Assembly: GCA_963974645.1 (NCBI GenBank)
Contig: CAXBEA010000015.1
Location: 1 to 51,435 of the forward strand
Direction of reading: 5' to 3'
DNA: 51,435 nucleotides
Source of the DNA: Motiliproteus sp963974645
GTDB lineage: Bacteria > Pseudomonadota > Gammaproteobacteria > Pseudomonadales > Balneatricaceae
The notes under the pieces: model-generated
Database searches by the model: none
Seen by the model: the letters and a program-made list of their open reading frames with translations, nothing else
What the model was told of the DNA's origin: nothing
Part shown: positions 1 to 8,446 of the stretch, piece after piece
How the letters are laid out: each line of letters starts with the position of its first letter
Numbering within the stretch: position 1 is the stretch's first letter
Position numbers and translations under genes: made by a program

Positions 1-175
1 CTCAAGCAAAAACCCTGTCAAGAACTTTCACAGTTTTTTTGAGCTGAATAGTTACCCTTTTTCTTATCTGCTAAGGCGCTGGTCATCTGCAGGGCTGCGA
101 TATACTGTAACTGTTTTCAACAGACTCGCTGGCACCGGTGGGCCGGGCTAAGTGCGGTAAAGGGCTGGAGTAGAA

Positions 176-1600
176 ATGATGTCCAATATTTATCGATCTT
201 TTTATATTAATGGTCAGTGGCAGCCTTCGACGGGTTCCGAGCTTCGACAAGTGATAAACCCCGCTACAGAAGAACTGATCGCTGAGGTCGTTGATGGCAC
301 GGTTGCTGATGTCGATGCCGCAGTTAACGCAGCACGTAGCGCCTTTGAACGTTGGTCAGTGACCCCCGCGGCTGAGCGAGAGGGTTTAATTAGCGCGCTC
401 AAAGGTGCCCTGAAAGCGCGGGCCGAGGAGCTGGCAGTTACCCTCTCAGCCGAGATGGGCATGCCGCTGGCGATGGCAAGAAGCTGGCAAGTCTCAGGCC
501 CTCTGTATGCGCTGGGTCTTTACGCCAAGCGGGCCCATTTGATGGATCAGGTCGAGGAGGTGGGTAGCGCTCTGATCGTCAAAGAGCCGGTAGGTGTGTG
601 CGGTTTCATTACTCCTTGGAATGTGCCCTTAGGCCAGTTGGTCGGCAAGGTCGCACCCGCACTGGCAGCGGGTTGCACGATGGTGTTGAAACCCAGCGAG
701 ATTACCCCGCTGCATGCGTTTATCTTTGCTGAGGCGATCGATGCCGTCGGATTCCCTGCGGGGGTGTTTAATCTGGTATGCGGCGATGGTCCCACGGTTG
801 GGGAGGCGATCTGTACCCATCCCGAGGTGGATATGGTGTCGTTTACGGGCTCGACTAGGGCAGGCGTCCGTGTCGCCGAGTTGGCCGCACCGAGTGTTAA
901 ACGGGTGTGCCAGGAACTCGGCGGTAAGTCGCCGTTACTGATTACCGAAGATGCCGATCTGGCTGCGGCAGTCGAGTTTGGCGTCAGGGATGTGATGGTT
1001 AACTCGGGTCAGGTCTGCTGCGCACTGACCCGAATGCTGGTGCCGCAGAGCCGCTATGAAGAGGCTATTGCGCTGGCGAAGATGGCAGCAGAAGCGTTGC
1101 AGCAAGGTCTACCTGATGATCCGCATGCCTATCTAGGGCCGCTCAGTTCCAAGATCCAGTATCAGCGGGTCCGGCAGATGATCAGCCAGGGGATCGACGA
1201 GGGAGCAACTCTAGTTACCGGAGGGCTGGATCGGCCAACAGGGTTCCAACGCGGTTATTATGTGTGTCCGACCATCTTTGCGAACGTCAATAATCAGATG
1301 GGTATTGCGCGTCACGAGGTCTTCGGTCCGGTGCTCTGTATGATTCCTTATCAGGATATCGAGCAGGGTGTCGCGATTGCTAACGACACCCCCTACGGCT
1401 TGGCAGCGGCGGTGTGGGCGGGAGACAAAAAGCAGGCACTGGCGTTAGCACGTCGGCTACGCGCAGGTCAGGTCAGCATCAATGGGGGTGATTGGAATTA
1501 TGAGCTTCCCTTTGGCGGCTATAAGCAATCGGGGAATGGTCGTGAGTGGGGCGATGAAGGGCTACGAGAATTTATCGAGCTGAAGGCGATTCGTGGTTAA
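176..1600 (+). CDS. NAD(P)-dependent aldehyde dehydrogenase family protein
   Basis: Full-length (474 aa) member of the aldehyde dehydrogenase superfamily, which oxidises an aldehyde to the carboxylic acid with NAD(P)+ in the cytoplasm. The order of motifs is canonical: the ITPWNVPL segment of the cofactor site, VSFTGST, the general-base Glu in QELGGKSP (about residue 247) and the nucleophile in GQVCC (about residue 281), then a HEVFGPVL block near the C-terminus. Two ATGs are adjacent at 176 and 179; GGAG about 7 bases upstream supports either. A TATACT -10-like box lies at 101-106 but no clear -35 is seen. The gene stands alone, so the substrate cannot be inferred from neighbours. Confidence 0.93.
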   Translation: MMSNIYRSFYINGQWQPSTGSELRQVINPATEELIAEVVDGTVADVDAAVNAARSAFERWSVTPAAEREGLISALKGALKARAEELAVTLSAEMGMPLAMARSWQVSGPLYALGLYAKRAHLMDQVEEVGSALIVKEPVGVCGFITPWNVPLGQLVGKVAPALAAGCTMVLKPSEITPLHAFIFAEAIDAVGFPAGVFNLVCGDGPTVGEAICTHPEVDMVSFTGSTRAGVRVAELAAPSVKRVCQELGGKSPLLITEDADLAAAVEFGVRDVMVNSGQVCCALTRMLVPQSRYEEAIALAKMAAEALQQGLPDDPHAYLGPLSSKIQYQRVRQMISQGIDEGATLVTGGLDRPTGFQRGYYVCPTIFANVNNQMGIARHEVFGPVLCMIPYQDIEQGVAIANDTPYGLAAAVWAGDKKQALALARRLRAGQVSINGGDWNYELPFGGYKQSGNGREWGDEGLREFIELKAIRG

Positions 1601-1664
1601 TGCGTTTTTATAATCAGATAATGCTAATATTTTATTTTTACAGTTACTCAACTAAGGATTCCAT

Positions 1665-2252
1665 ATGAAAACCTTCTCTGCTGCTGGTGCGCTTGCTAGT
1701 TTGTCTCTGGGGCTTTGTCTGGGGCTTGGCACTAATACGGCCTTGGCGATGGATCTGCAACCGTTTGATGCCAGCGCCGAGCAAGCGGTTAAAGCTTTGG
1801 GTGGCACACTGGTTAATGAAATTCAGGGGGCAGTTAAAAAAGAGGGCCCTTTGGGTGCTATCGCGACCTGTAATACCCAAGCCTTGCCCTTAACCGCTCA
1901 GATCAGTAGCCAGCAGCAGCTGAATATTTCTCGTACGGCGTTGCGGGTACGTAATCCTGCCAACCAGGCCGATGCCTGGGAGGAAGGGGTGCTGCAGCAG
2001 TTTAAGGCGCGCCAGGCCAAGGGTGAGGCTTTGCAGGGGATGATCTACAGCGAGGTGGTCGAGCAGGATGGCCAGCAAATATACCGGATGATGCAGGCGA
2101 TCCCAACCCAGAAAGCCTGCCTGACCTGCCATGGCCGCGACATAGCACCTGAGGTGGCTAAGAAGCTCCATGCGCTCTATCCGTTGGACAAGGCAACCGG
2201 ATTTGTCGAAGGCGAGCTTCGCGGTGCGTTCAGCGTGCGCAAGGTGATGTGA
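1665..2252 (+). CDS. Tll0287-like (DUF3365) periplasmic haem protein
   Basis: A 195-aa exported protein. Residues 1-28 form a signal peptide (KTF start, Leu/Ala-rich core, ALA end). The mature part fits the Tll0287-like/DUF3365 domain, a PAS-like haem-binding fold found alone or as the sensor of signalling proteins. A single c-type haem motif CLTCH lies at residues 152-156, so covalent haem attachment in the periplasm is expected. AAGGA upstream of the ATG supports the start. It lies 64 bases after the aldehyde dehydrogenase gene. A redox-sensing or electron-carrier role is a family inference only. The last 36 codons plus 3' flank recur at 2861-2993. Confidence 0.85.
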   Translation: MKTFSAAGALASLSLGLCLGLGTNTALAMDLQPFDASAEQAVKALGGTLVNEIQGAVKKEGPLGAIATCNTQALPLTAQISSQQQLNISRTALRVRNPANQADAWEEGVLQQFKARQAKGEALQGMIYSEVVEQDGQQIYRMMQAIPTQKACLTCHGRDIAPEVAKKLHALYPLDKATGFVEGELRGAFSVRKVM

Positions 2253-2610
2253 TCAAGGTGGAGACGGTTAACTTGTTGGATAGCTGCGGAATTTTTTGTA
2301 GCAAGCCCTGAGAATGATGGGTTCGTATAGTTAGACTCCCTGTATAGAGTTAGTATGGTCGATATCAATACGTTTCGAGAATAGAGCCTTTTAAAATGAT
2401 TCGGCACCGTGAATACTATACGCACAAAAAACCTATAGCAGGCGTCTTGCCGCTTATCGGAACGGCTATATTGGGAGGTGTGTCACCTTCACTGAAGGCG
2501 AAGAAACTGCAGAAATCCTTATCAAGTACTTTGTTCGATTTTTTCCCGAATAGTTACAAAATAACAATATTATAATTTAGTCTACAACCATCGTATTGTG
2601 AGGTGATGAA
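2253..2610. other. Non-coding gap between two small genes
   Basis: No confident gene. It is AT-rich relative to its neighbours. A 59-codon reading frame at 2396-2575 (+) has a hydrophobic middle but no clear Shine-Dalgarno sequence. The final bases carry the GAGGTGATG ribosome-binding region of the next gene. Confidence 0.6.
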
Positions 2611-2823
2611 ATGAATACGCAAAAAGGTGATGCCGGTGTCAGTATCATGCTGGTAATGATGGTTGCTGCAGTCATCTGGATGTTTTCAGGCGGTCATGGA
2701 GGGCATGGCATGATGTCTTCCGGTCATGATAAAACAGATCCAGAAGGGCAGGCTATGCCTGCAAATAAATTGTTGTCTGCCGATACCGAGCCGCCGGTTG
2801 ACAATGAAATGGGACAAGACTGA
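2611..2823 (+). CDS. Small His/Met-rich single-pass membrane protein
   Basis: A 70-aa protein with one hydrophobic segment at about residues 10-27, followed by a short Gly/His/Met-rich stretch (GGHGGHGMMSSGHD) and a polar, acidic tail. GAGGTGATG just upstream of the ATG is a good ribosome-binding site, so translation is likely. The His/Met cluster next to a membrane helix could bind a soft metal such as copper; this is inference, and no named family is recognised. The gene sits between the two copies of the 133-bp direct repeat described at 2861-2993. Confidence 0.6.
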   Translation: MNTQKGDAGVSIMLVMMVAAVIWMFSGGHGGHGMMSSGHDKTDPEGQAMPANKLLSADTEPPVDNEMGQD

Positions 2824-2860
2824 AAGAGAACGGTACCAGGTCTTGCCTTTTGTGGTTGCG

Positions 2861-2993
2861 AGCACCTAAGGTGGCTAAGAAGCTCCATGCGCTCTATCCG
2901 TTGGATAAGGCAACCGGATTTGTCGAAGGCGAGCCTCGTGGTGCGTTCAGCGTGCGCAAGGTGATGTGATCAAGGTGGGGGACGGTCAACTTG
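2861..2993 (+). repeat. Duplicated 3' tail of the DUF3365 gene
   Basis: This stretch repeats 2144-2276 in direct orientation with about eight differences, nearly all transitions, plus one 1-base indel. It would encode the last 36 residues of the DUF3365 protein in frame, including its stop codon and about 28 bases of 3' flank. There is no start codon or haem motif upstream, so it is a non-functional fragment, either a partial duplication or the last remnant of a tandem paralogue. Nothing else is recognisable from here to 3162. Confidence 0.9.
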
Positions 2994-3162
2994 TCGGACA
3001 CCCAAAGTCAGCTGCTGCTAAGTAATGCAAAGGCTACCCCGTGCGTAGCTGTTTAAGCAGCGCCTGTAATGGATGGGGTATCTGGGTTGAATGGCACTAA
3101 CTTAAGCACATCTATCACTAATTTTCTGGTGTTCAGAAGCAGCCGAAATGGGATAATTCGGC

Positions 3163-3390
3163 ATGAAAAATATGACTTATTTCCTACCCGGCTTCCATCT
3201 CTCGACACTACGTCGTAGACCCCTCAGCGCGCTCCAAAAATTGGCAGCCAAGCAGAATGCGATACGTGATAAATCTATCAGCCAGTTGGGAGATTGCTTT
3301 GGTTCATTTATCCCAAGCAGTGAGCTAGGTAGATCATCTACCGGTGCTTTCAGCCGGCGCCAACTACTGCCAAATAATTGGGACAGATTT
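3163..3390 (+). pseudogene. Remnant of an IS4-family-like transposase N-terminus
   Basis: The first 75 or so codons read like the start of IS4-family transposases: a basic Leu-rich segment, then KSISQLGDCFG, FIPSSEL and STGAFSRR, where complete members show a similar block ahead of a Phe/Trp-rich stretch. After SRR the similarity stops. The open frame continues to 3594 only because it runs antisense to an integrase remnant. No catalytic DDE part follows. The family assignment is from remembered motif pattern and is tentative. Confidence 0.45.
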
Positions 3391-3399
3391 ATTTTAATT

Positions 3400-3770
3400 G
3401 TGAAAGCGTTTTTCATTACTATTGATCAGCCGTCCTGTCACAACAAACCGGTTTCGGTGTTCATGCCTGACCAGCAGGGGTGGAAATCTGACCCAGTTCC
3501 TACAGCTTTACTTCGGTTATACGCAAATCGCTACCGTACAGCAGTGAAAATATCAGCCGATATTTCGGCGGCATTTGTGCCAGAATCAGGCTGATTTCAG
3601 AGCGGCTAAGTACCTTGAAAACAACGCTACCCTGGGTAATCGGCGATACTGCTTGGCATGCTTAAAGCCAAGATCTCCCAGATCGATCATCAACACTTTA
3701 TGATAAAGAAAGGCTAAGGCGCTAAGCGCCACCTTTTGGGTATTTACGGCAACAGGGTGAGTGGACAGGC
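3400..3770 (-). pseudogene. Decayed integron-type tyrosine recombinase (IntI-like)
   Basis: Read on the minus strand from about 3770 down, the translation gives NTQKVALSALAFLYHKVL, then DLGDLG and RRLPRVALFSR. After a frameshift near 3600 it gives RSEISLILAQM and YRLIFSLLYGSDLRITEVKL, then a stop and, in another frame, PPLLVRHEHRNRF. This matches in order the core of integron integrases: a THRQAL..LLFFY-like helix, RRLPVVL, the LLYG.GLR.SE block with the first catalytic Arg, then a .VREGKG-like strand. At least two frameshifts and one stop show it is dead. The N- and C-terminal parts, including the His-x-x-Arg and Tyr boxes, are absent. Confidence 0.72.
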
Positions 3771-3771
3771 T

Positions 3772-4578
3772 ATGACCAGACAGTCAGCTGAAACAGTAGA
3801 TACTACCCTGTTATCGCGTTCCCAAGGCCGATTACTGTTTGAAGCGAAGCGGGCGGATAAACATTACATGGTGCGTGAGGGGCTGGGATTACGCTGGCTG
3901 CACTTTGGATCCCGCGACATCCAGACCATCCTCAATCTAGACCACCCCGACCAGCTGACCGCCCCCTACAGCCGGGCGATGCTATCTGCGCTGTTGTATC
4001 AACAGAATCCCACATCGTTGCTCAATCTTGGCCTGGGTGGAGGCAGCTTTGAGCGGTTTTTTCATTCTCGATTGCCGGATCTGCGCATCACCTCGGTAGA
4101 ATCAGACTTGCATATGATCCAATTGGCGCGGCGCTATTTTCAGCTTCCCCCGCACCATCCCGTGATCGTCGACGACGCTGCGCGGTATCTATCACGATGT
4201 CAGCTTAGCTTCGACCTGATTTTCTGTGACATTCATCTAGGCAATCAGCATCCGAGCTGCTTAACCGATTCATCTTTTCATGCCGCTGCATATCGCTGTC
4301 TTAGCCCGACAGGGGTCTATACCCTCAACGTACTCGCCGATAGTTTCCCTCAGATGGTGGAAGTCCTTAAAAGCATCCGAGACAGCTTCCCCGAAGTGCA
4401 TCTACTCGATATCCCTAAGCGCAAAAATCTAATCATCTTTGCGCTCAAACAACCACCCCCCGATACCGGAGAACTGTTGCAAAGAGCAACACAGATCAGC
4501 GAACGCCTTAACCTCCCGGCGACGGCTTTGATAAAACCGCAAACCGCGATCCCGCAACGGCAATCACTCAGAGATTAG
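3772..4578 (+). CDS. Spermidine-synthase-like class I methyltransferase-fold protein
   Basis: About 268 aa from ATG 3772. The N-terminal part has a short beta-rich region, then the nucleotide-binding motif LNLGLGGGSFERFF, the acidic SVESD strand, a DDAARYL segment and FDLIFCDIH, as in spermidine synthases and related SAM-dependent enzymes. The tetramerisation region of true spermidine synthases is short here, so an aminopropyl- or methyl-transfer activity cannot be specified. In-frame TTG 3736 and GTG 3757 exist, but that stretch overlaps the decayed integrase, so ATG 3772 is preferred. It converges with the SDR gene after a 20-base gap. Confidence 0.75.
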   Translation: MTRQSAETVDTTLLSRSQGRLLFEAKRADKHYMVREGLGLRWLHFGSRDIQTILNLDHPDQLTAPYSRAMLSALLYQQNPTSLLNLGLGGGSFERFFHSRLPDLRITSVESDLHMIQLARRYFQLPPHHPVIVDDAARYLSRCQLSFDLIFCDIHLGNQHPSCLTDSSFHAAAYRCLSPTGVYTLNVLADSFPQMVEVLKSIRDSFPEVHLLDIPKRKNLIIFALKQPPPDTGELLQRATQISERLNLPATALIKPQTAIPQRQSLRD

Positions 4579-4598
4579 ATAACCCCCATCCAGTAGCG

Positions 4599-5324
4599 TT
4601 AAATCGAAGTGTTGTAAATCACAGGCATTTGGCTGTTCCATTTTTTCCATGTGCCATCGTTAGTGATCAATTGCGACATGAAGTGAGCAACGTTGATTCG
4701 ACTCGTTTTACCTGCATCAAAAATGGCACTGCAAATTGGAGATGCGTAGACATCATATTCAGTGACTGATTTTTCATCGATAAGGCTATCGGGTCGAACC
4801 GCAACCCATTCGATCATCTTTTGGTTAGTGCCAAAGCTCGACTGCAAATACTCTGCCGCTAATTCATTGTCGGCATGTGGTGGCAGCAAGTATCTTATCA
4901 AGCCAACGACAACGGCTTGTGCTGTCGAAACCTTTTCACCCGCTCGCGTATTCTGGTTGCCGGTAGTATTCATTAAGATAAATTTTACCGGAACGCTTGG
5001 TGAGGTTTTCTCAACGGCGTGGGATAAACGTTTAACTGCATCCGTCACTAAACGCCTCGGGTGACCGAACATTCCTTTACAGGTTAAGTTGTGGCCGAGA
5101 CATGAAACCACTGCACGACAGCCTTGTACTTGCGCCAACAGTTCAGCATCTGCCATATCCAATAGGCTGGATTCAGTGATCATAAGCTGATCATTTTGTT
5201 TTAATCCATCCGGCAATCCAGTAACTGAGCGGACGATAATCTTTACCTTTTCCCCTTGAGCGAGTAATTGCTCGACCAGCAAACGACCGGTAGCCCCGCT
5301 TGCCCCAACAACGAGAGTTGTCAT
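4599..5324 (-). CDS. Atypical SDR / NAD(P)H-binding Rossmann protein
   Basis: 241 aa from ATG 5324. The start MTTLVVGASGATGRLLVEQLL is the dinucleotide-binding motif of atypical short-chain dehydrogenases (NmrA/NAD(P)H-binding group); an Arg in IIVRS suggests NADPH preference. Internal VVSCLGHN and AVRPDSLID blocks fit this group. No classical Tyr-x3-Lys pair is obvious. GGGAGA lies about 8 bases upstream of ATG 5324; the longer frame begins with TTG. The gene is transcribed divergently from the LysR gene 98 bases away, which makes it the likely target of that regulator. Confidence 0.82.
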   Translation of the reverse strand: MTTLVVGASGATGRLLVEQLLAQGEKVKIIVRSVTGLPDGLKQNDQLMITESSLLDMADAELLAQVQGCRAVVSCLGHNLTCKGMFGHPRRLVTDAVKRLSHAVEKTSPSVPVKFILMNTTGNQNTRAGEKVSTAQAVVVGLIRYLLPPHADNELAAEYLQSSFGTNQKMIEWVAVRPDSLIDEKSVTEYDVYASPICSAIFDAGKTSRINVAHFMSQLITNDGTWKKWNSQMPVIYNTSI

Positions 5325-5409
5325 CGCCTGTTCTCCCAATAGCTATTCATTGGCCGCTACTGTAGCTATACGATTGCATAAGATATATTGGTATATTTGC
5401 ATTGTAGGT

Positions 5410-5423
5410 ATACGTATTCGTAT
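5410..5423. promoter_or_regulatory. Palindrome at the LysR start, possible autoregulatory operator
   Basis: ATACG-TATT-CGTAT is a perfect 5-bp inverted repeat around a 4-base spacer, overlapping the proposed LysR start codon within the 98-base divergent region. LysR proteins usually bind dyads with a T-N11-A core, which this fits. Binding is inferred. Confidence 0.4.
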
Positions 5424-6339
5424 GAACTGGGCGTCTGTAAACTTCGATTGGAACCACACTCGCGCATTTTTAGTCACCGCAGAAGAGGGTACCCTCACTG
5501 CTGCTGCCAAGGCGTTAGGTATGACCCAGCCTACGCTGAGCCGCCAGGTCTCTGCACTCGAAGCACAGCTAGGTATCAGGTTATTTGAGCGGGTCGGGCA
5601 ACGACTGGTCTTGACCGACAGTGGCGTGGAATTGTTAGAGCATGCCCGTTTAATGGGCAGTACCGCTCTGCAGTTTTCATTAGCCGCAACCGGCCAATCG
5701 CAGCAGCTTGAGGGCTCGGTGACTGTTTCTGCTGGAGAGTTGGATGCTGTGTTTCGGTTACCAAAGATAATCGCTACGTTACGACGAGAAGAACCCGGTA
5801 TTGATATCGAAGTCATAGTGACGAATGAAGCCAGCGACCTCAAACGGCGGGAAGCGGATATTGCTATTCGGAGTTTTCGCCCGACACAGAATGATCTGAT
5901 CGCCAAAAAGCTGGGTGAAGAAGTGATTTGGCTTTATGGGACGCAGGAGTACCTGGCACGCTTACCAGATTTCACGGAGTTTTCTGAACTCACCGATATC
6001 CAGATCATCGGCTTCGATAGAAGTAACTTGGTGTCGGACGTCCTCAATCAACAAGGTTGGCGGCTATCGAAACAGAATTTCCAGCTCGTTACTTCATTTC
6101 AGCTCTTGCAGCTTGGGCTCTGTAAGGAGGGGCTGGGGGTGATGTTCTTTCCTGAATGCATGGGCGACAATGAGCTCGGTCTCGTTCGTGCCTTCGAACA
6201 TATGGGACCTGTAATGCGACTGCCCGTTTGGTTGGTCTGTCACCAAGAACTAAGAACCAGCCTTAGGGTTCGCAGAGTCTTTGATTTCATTGCAGCTGAA
6301 TTTAGTCAGATTTTATTAGAGTCTGACCAAAATCAATAA
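5422..6339 (+). CDS. LysR-family transcriptional regulator
   Basis: 305 aa from ATG 5422, a usual LysR length. The N-terminal winged helix-turn-helix is clear: FDWNHTRAFLVTAEEGTLTAAAKALG, then TQPTLSRQVSALEAQLGIRLFERVGQRLVLTDSG. The remaining 200 residues form the effector-binding domain. The upstream frame reaches 5350 but would add 24 residues before the HTH, so 5422 is preferred. It is divergent from the SDR gene and probably regulates it and itself. A non-T-tailed hairpin (CTCCGCT/AGCGGAG) lies at 6419-6442 downstream. Confidence 0.9.
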   Translation: MNWASVNFDWNHTRAFLVTAEEGTLTAAAKALGMTQPTLSRQVSALEAQLGIRLFERVGQRLVLTDSGVELLEHARLMGSTALQFSLAATGQSQQLEGSVTVSAGELDAVFRLPKIIATLRREEPGIDIEVIVTNEASDLKRREADIAIRSFRPTQNDLIAKKLGEEVIWLYGTQEYLARLPDFTEFSELTDIQIIGFDRSNLVSDVLNQQGWRLSKQNFQLVTSFQLLQLGLCKEGLGVMFFPECMGDNELGLVRAFEHMGPVMRLPVWLVCHQELRTSLRVRRVFDFIAAEFSQILLESDQNQ

Positions 6340-6575
6340 ACCAGTTCAAGGGGCCATCTAGAGTCTTACCTTTTAGCTATCAGGCGACAAGCTACCATCA
6401 TCAATCCGATTAACTAGCCTCCGCTACGTGAACTAAGCGGAGCACCAGGCTCTCTGGGAGGGCTGTTATCGTGGCAGAAGTGGAGCATTACTGGAGCCTG
6501 CCGGCTCAATGACTGTGGCAATGGTTATCAGATCTTTGATCACGCTGGCAATGATCAATCGCCACGCAGGCGCAA

Positions 6576-6839
6576 ATGATCGGCATCAACCAAGTCTGGA
6601 TCAAATACCGGTCTCAACGCCGTGACGTTTTACGCGAAATTCTAGAGCATGACCTGCATGCTGAACGTCTGGCATCCTGTATCCGAAGGCATCTGGATTC
6701 GGTTGATGCTGGTGACCACGAGGCGTTCATTGCAGAGATTAACAACGACCTTCAAGATCAATCGCTGCATTGGCTGAGTGGCCTGGGCGTTAGCAAATCA
6801 GATGCTCGTCAGTGGCAAGAGAAGGCCTCTGCAAGGTAA
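6576..6839 (+). CDS. Hypothetical 87-aa protein
   Basis: An open frame coding for a mostly helical, charged protein (Arg/His-rich first half, WLSGLGVSKSDARQW near the end). There is a stop 30 bases upstream and no convincing Shine-Dalgarno sequence, so it may be a fragment of a longer lost gene. No family is recognised. The 236 bases before it hold no other gene, only the 6419-6442 hairpin. Confidence 0.35.
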   Translation: MIGINQVWIKYRSQRRDVLREILEHDLHAERLASCIRRHLDSVDAGDHEAFIAEINNDLQDQSLHWLSGLGVSKSDARQWQEKASAR

Positions 6840-7021
6840 TCAAAAGCCTGACTTGATGTGTGCTGTGGGATGAAAATAAAATCTCATCTTAAAAGTGGTC
6901 TGGTGTTGGCCCCAGGCCGCCATGGCGAGGTTGATGTCAGAGCCATAGTTTATGATTCTTTTCGACCAAGCGGCCCACCTAAACCCTTGACGGATCATAA
7001 AAACTGAACCGGAGCGAGACG

Positions 7022-7855
7022 ATGACAGAGAATGAATCAGCTGACCCAGTAGAGCTCGAGCGGATGGACCGTCTGGTTAATCGAGCACGCGGAGCGATGA
7101 ACTTGCTCTTGATCACTGCTGCGGTTGTTATCTGGGGAGGTTGGGACACGGAAGCGACGCGATTCACCTCTTTCCACTACACGCGTCTACTTAACCTGCT
7201 GGAACAACCCGCGGACCTCACACCCGTTGCAGATTTCGATAGCCTATTTCTGCCTGAGGCCCGAGAGGCCGCTAAAAGGGTGCTCGTCAAAGCCGACGAG
7301 GCTTACGCAGAAGCCAAAAATTCCGGAGACCATGTGCAGGCAAACAAACTGCTGGACGCCAGCATTCAGCTTGGTCGCTCGAAAAATCGTATGGACGAGT
7401 CACGAGAGCAGCAACTAACGGTAGGCGCCTTCCAATCGCTGCCACTGGAGGTTTTAGGCATCCGTGTTCACCCCGCCGATGCCGGAGGGCTCGTATCGCT
7501 CGCGGCCACGGGTTTGTTGCTCTACCTGATCTGTCTTGTTCGTACGATGAGAAGATACCCGGTCGATGGTAGCGATTGGATTTTTCACTTAGACGGAACG
7601 CTACCGGTGCTACTTGGCGGATGCTGGCTATTGCTCCCTGCAGCGGCCGTCACGGTGGCAAACGGGCAGCTGCTCTGGGAACTACTTACCAGTGGAATAC
7701 TCCTTATCGATCCCTCCCCCTCGCTGCTGTTTATGTTGGTTCAATTGGTCGTAGGCATCCTAGCCCCACTGCTGCTGGGTGTACTCGCGACATTGTGCGC
7801 CTGGAAAACCCGTGAAAATCGTTGCGTGATTGCCAATAAGTACCTCGTGTCTTAA
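7022..7855 (+). CDS. Hypothetical multi-pass membrane protein
   Basis: 277 aa with a strong GGAGCGAG ribosome-binding site 3-10 bases upstream. Layout: short acidic N-terminus, one transmembrane helix at about residues 25-42, a soluble helical stretch to about 150 (FLPEAREAAKRVLVKADEAYAEAKN), then three hydrophobic segments at about 155-180, 193-212 and 235-262, and a short basic tail. No domain is recognised. No partner gene is nearby, so function cannot be proposed. Confidence 0.65.
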   Translation: MTENESADPVELERMDRLVNRARGAMNLLLITAAVVIWGGWDTEATRFTSFHYTRLLNLLEQPADLTPVADFDSLFLPEAREAAKRVLVKADEAYAEAKNSGDHVQANKLLDASIQLGRSKNRMDESREQQLTVGAFQSLPLEVLGIRVHPADAGGLVSLAATGLLLYLICLVRTMRRYPVDGSDWIFHLDGTLPVLLGGCWLLLPAAAVTVANGQLLWELLTSGILLIDPSPSLLFMLVQLVVGILAPLLLGVLATLCAWKTRENRCVIANKYLVS

Positions 7856-8122
7856 TCGATCTGTTCGCTTTTCCTGCGCCTGAGCTTTGCCCGGCGTACC
7901 AAGATCTGCCCTCAACCCAGATTATCTGCACTGCGGGTGAAGGAGCAGGGCTGATTTGCCTCTGACTTGAGGTAACAAGGGGTTGGCACTGAAAGGCAGC
8001 CACAAGATCTGAAACATAATCCATCCTGATTACCGATCAAACTCAGCCATGATGCAGCCGTCTATTTGTGGCTGGGTCTGAAATTGCTCCTGCAGTTAAG
8101 ACAGGCTCCACTTCCCTGTGGG

Positions 8123-8182
8123 TTGGGCTTCAGCCGACAAGAGCCCCTTGGTCGTACTGTCGGAATAAATTCCGACCTACAG
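8123..8182. repeat. Pair of REP/REPIN-like palindromes
   Basis: Two neighbouring palindromes. The first (8123-8140) is an imperfect GGGCT-TC-AGCC hairpin. The second is a perfect 8-bp inverted repeat, GTCGGAAT-AA-ATTCCGAC (8159-8176), flanked by CT and CTACAG. This form is typical of intergenic REP elements in gammaproteobacteria, which are mobilised by Y1 (RAYT) transposases; a broken RAYT gene lies at 33492-33996. Confidence 0.6.
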
Positions 8183-8344
8183 GTGGCACAGGTGGCGTAG
8201 GAGGGAAGTGCGGCAGGCCCATCAGGAGCGCTGTGCGTCGACCCACAGCCCCCTGCTTGGCTTTCAGAGGCGCAAGGGACTTGCGCGCAGGTTTTGCATC
8301 GCGGTGATGGCTGGTGATTATGGGTAATCAGGAATGTTTTACAT

Positions 8345-8417
8345 GAACCGCCGTATTGCGGACCGTACGTACGGTGGTGTGAGAGGACGGCGGGAGTAAT
8401 CCCGCCTCCTACTCTAT
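8345..8417 (+). mobile_element. 3' end of a class C-like group II intron (domains V-VI)
   Basis: The domain V hairpin is recognisable: the strand CCGCCGT pairs with ACGGTGG and carries the CGC version of the catalytic triad used by class C introns. It is followed by GTGTGAGAGGACG and a domain VI hairpin GGCGGGA-GTAA-TCCCGCC, then CTCCTACT. No intron-encoded reverse transcriptase precedes it, so this is a truncated relic. It lies 30 bases from the end of the SDR gene, and its domain VI hairpin could act as a weak terminator for that convergent operon. Confidence 0.75.
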
Positions 8418-8446
8418 CTCGTGTTTGTTCCCGCTTAAGCCAGTGA

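Larger units (their letters stand above)
7856..8446. other. Non-coding stretch with mobile-element relics
   Basis: 591 bases without a credible gene. It contains the REP-like palindromes (8123-8182) and the 3' end of a group II intron (8345-8417), listed separately. The rest shows no recognisable reverse-transcriptase sequence. Confidence 0.7.

Noticed and set aside
2396..2575. 59-codon frame with a hydrophobic middle
   Set aside because: No ribosome-binding site or recognisable similarity; could be chance in an AT-rich gap.
3163..3594. A 143-aa plus-strand open frame
   Set aside because: The first half looks like a transposase remnant and the second half is antisense to the integrase remnant, so it is not one gene.
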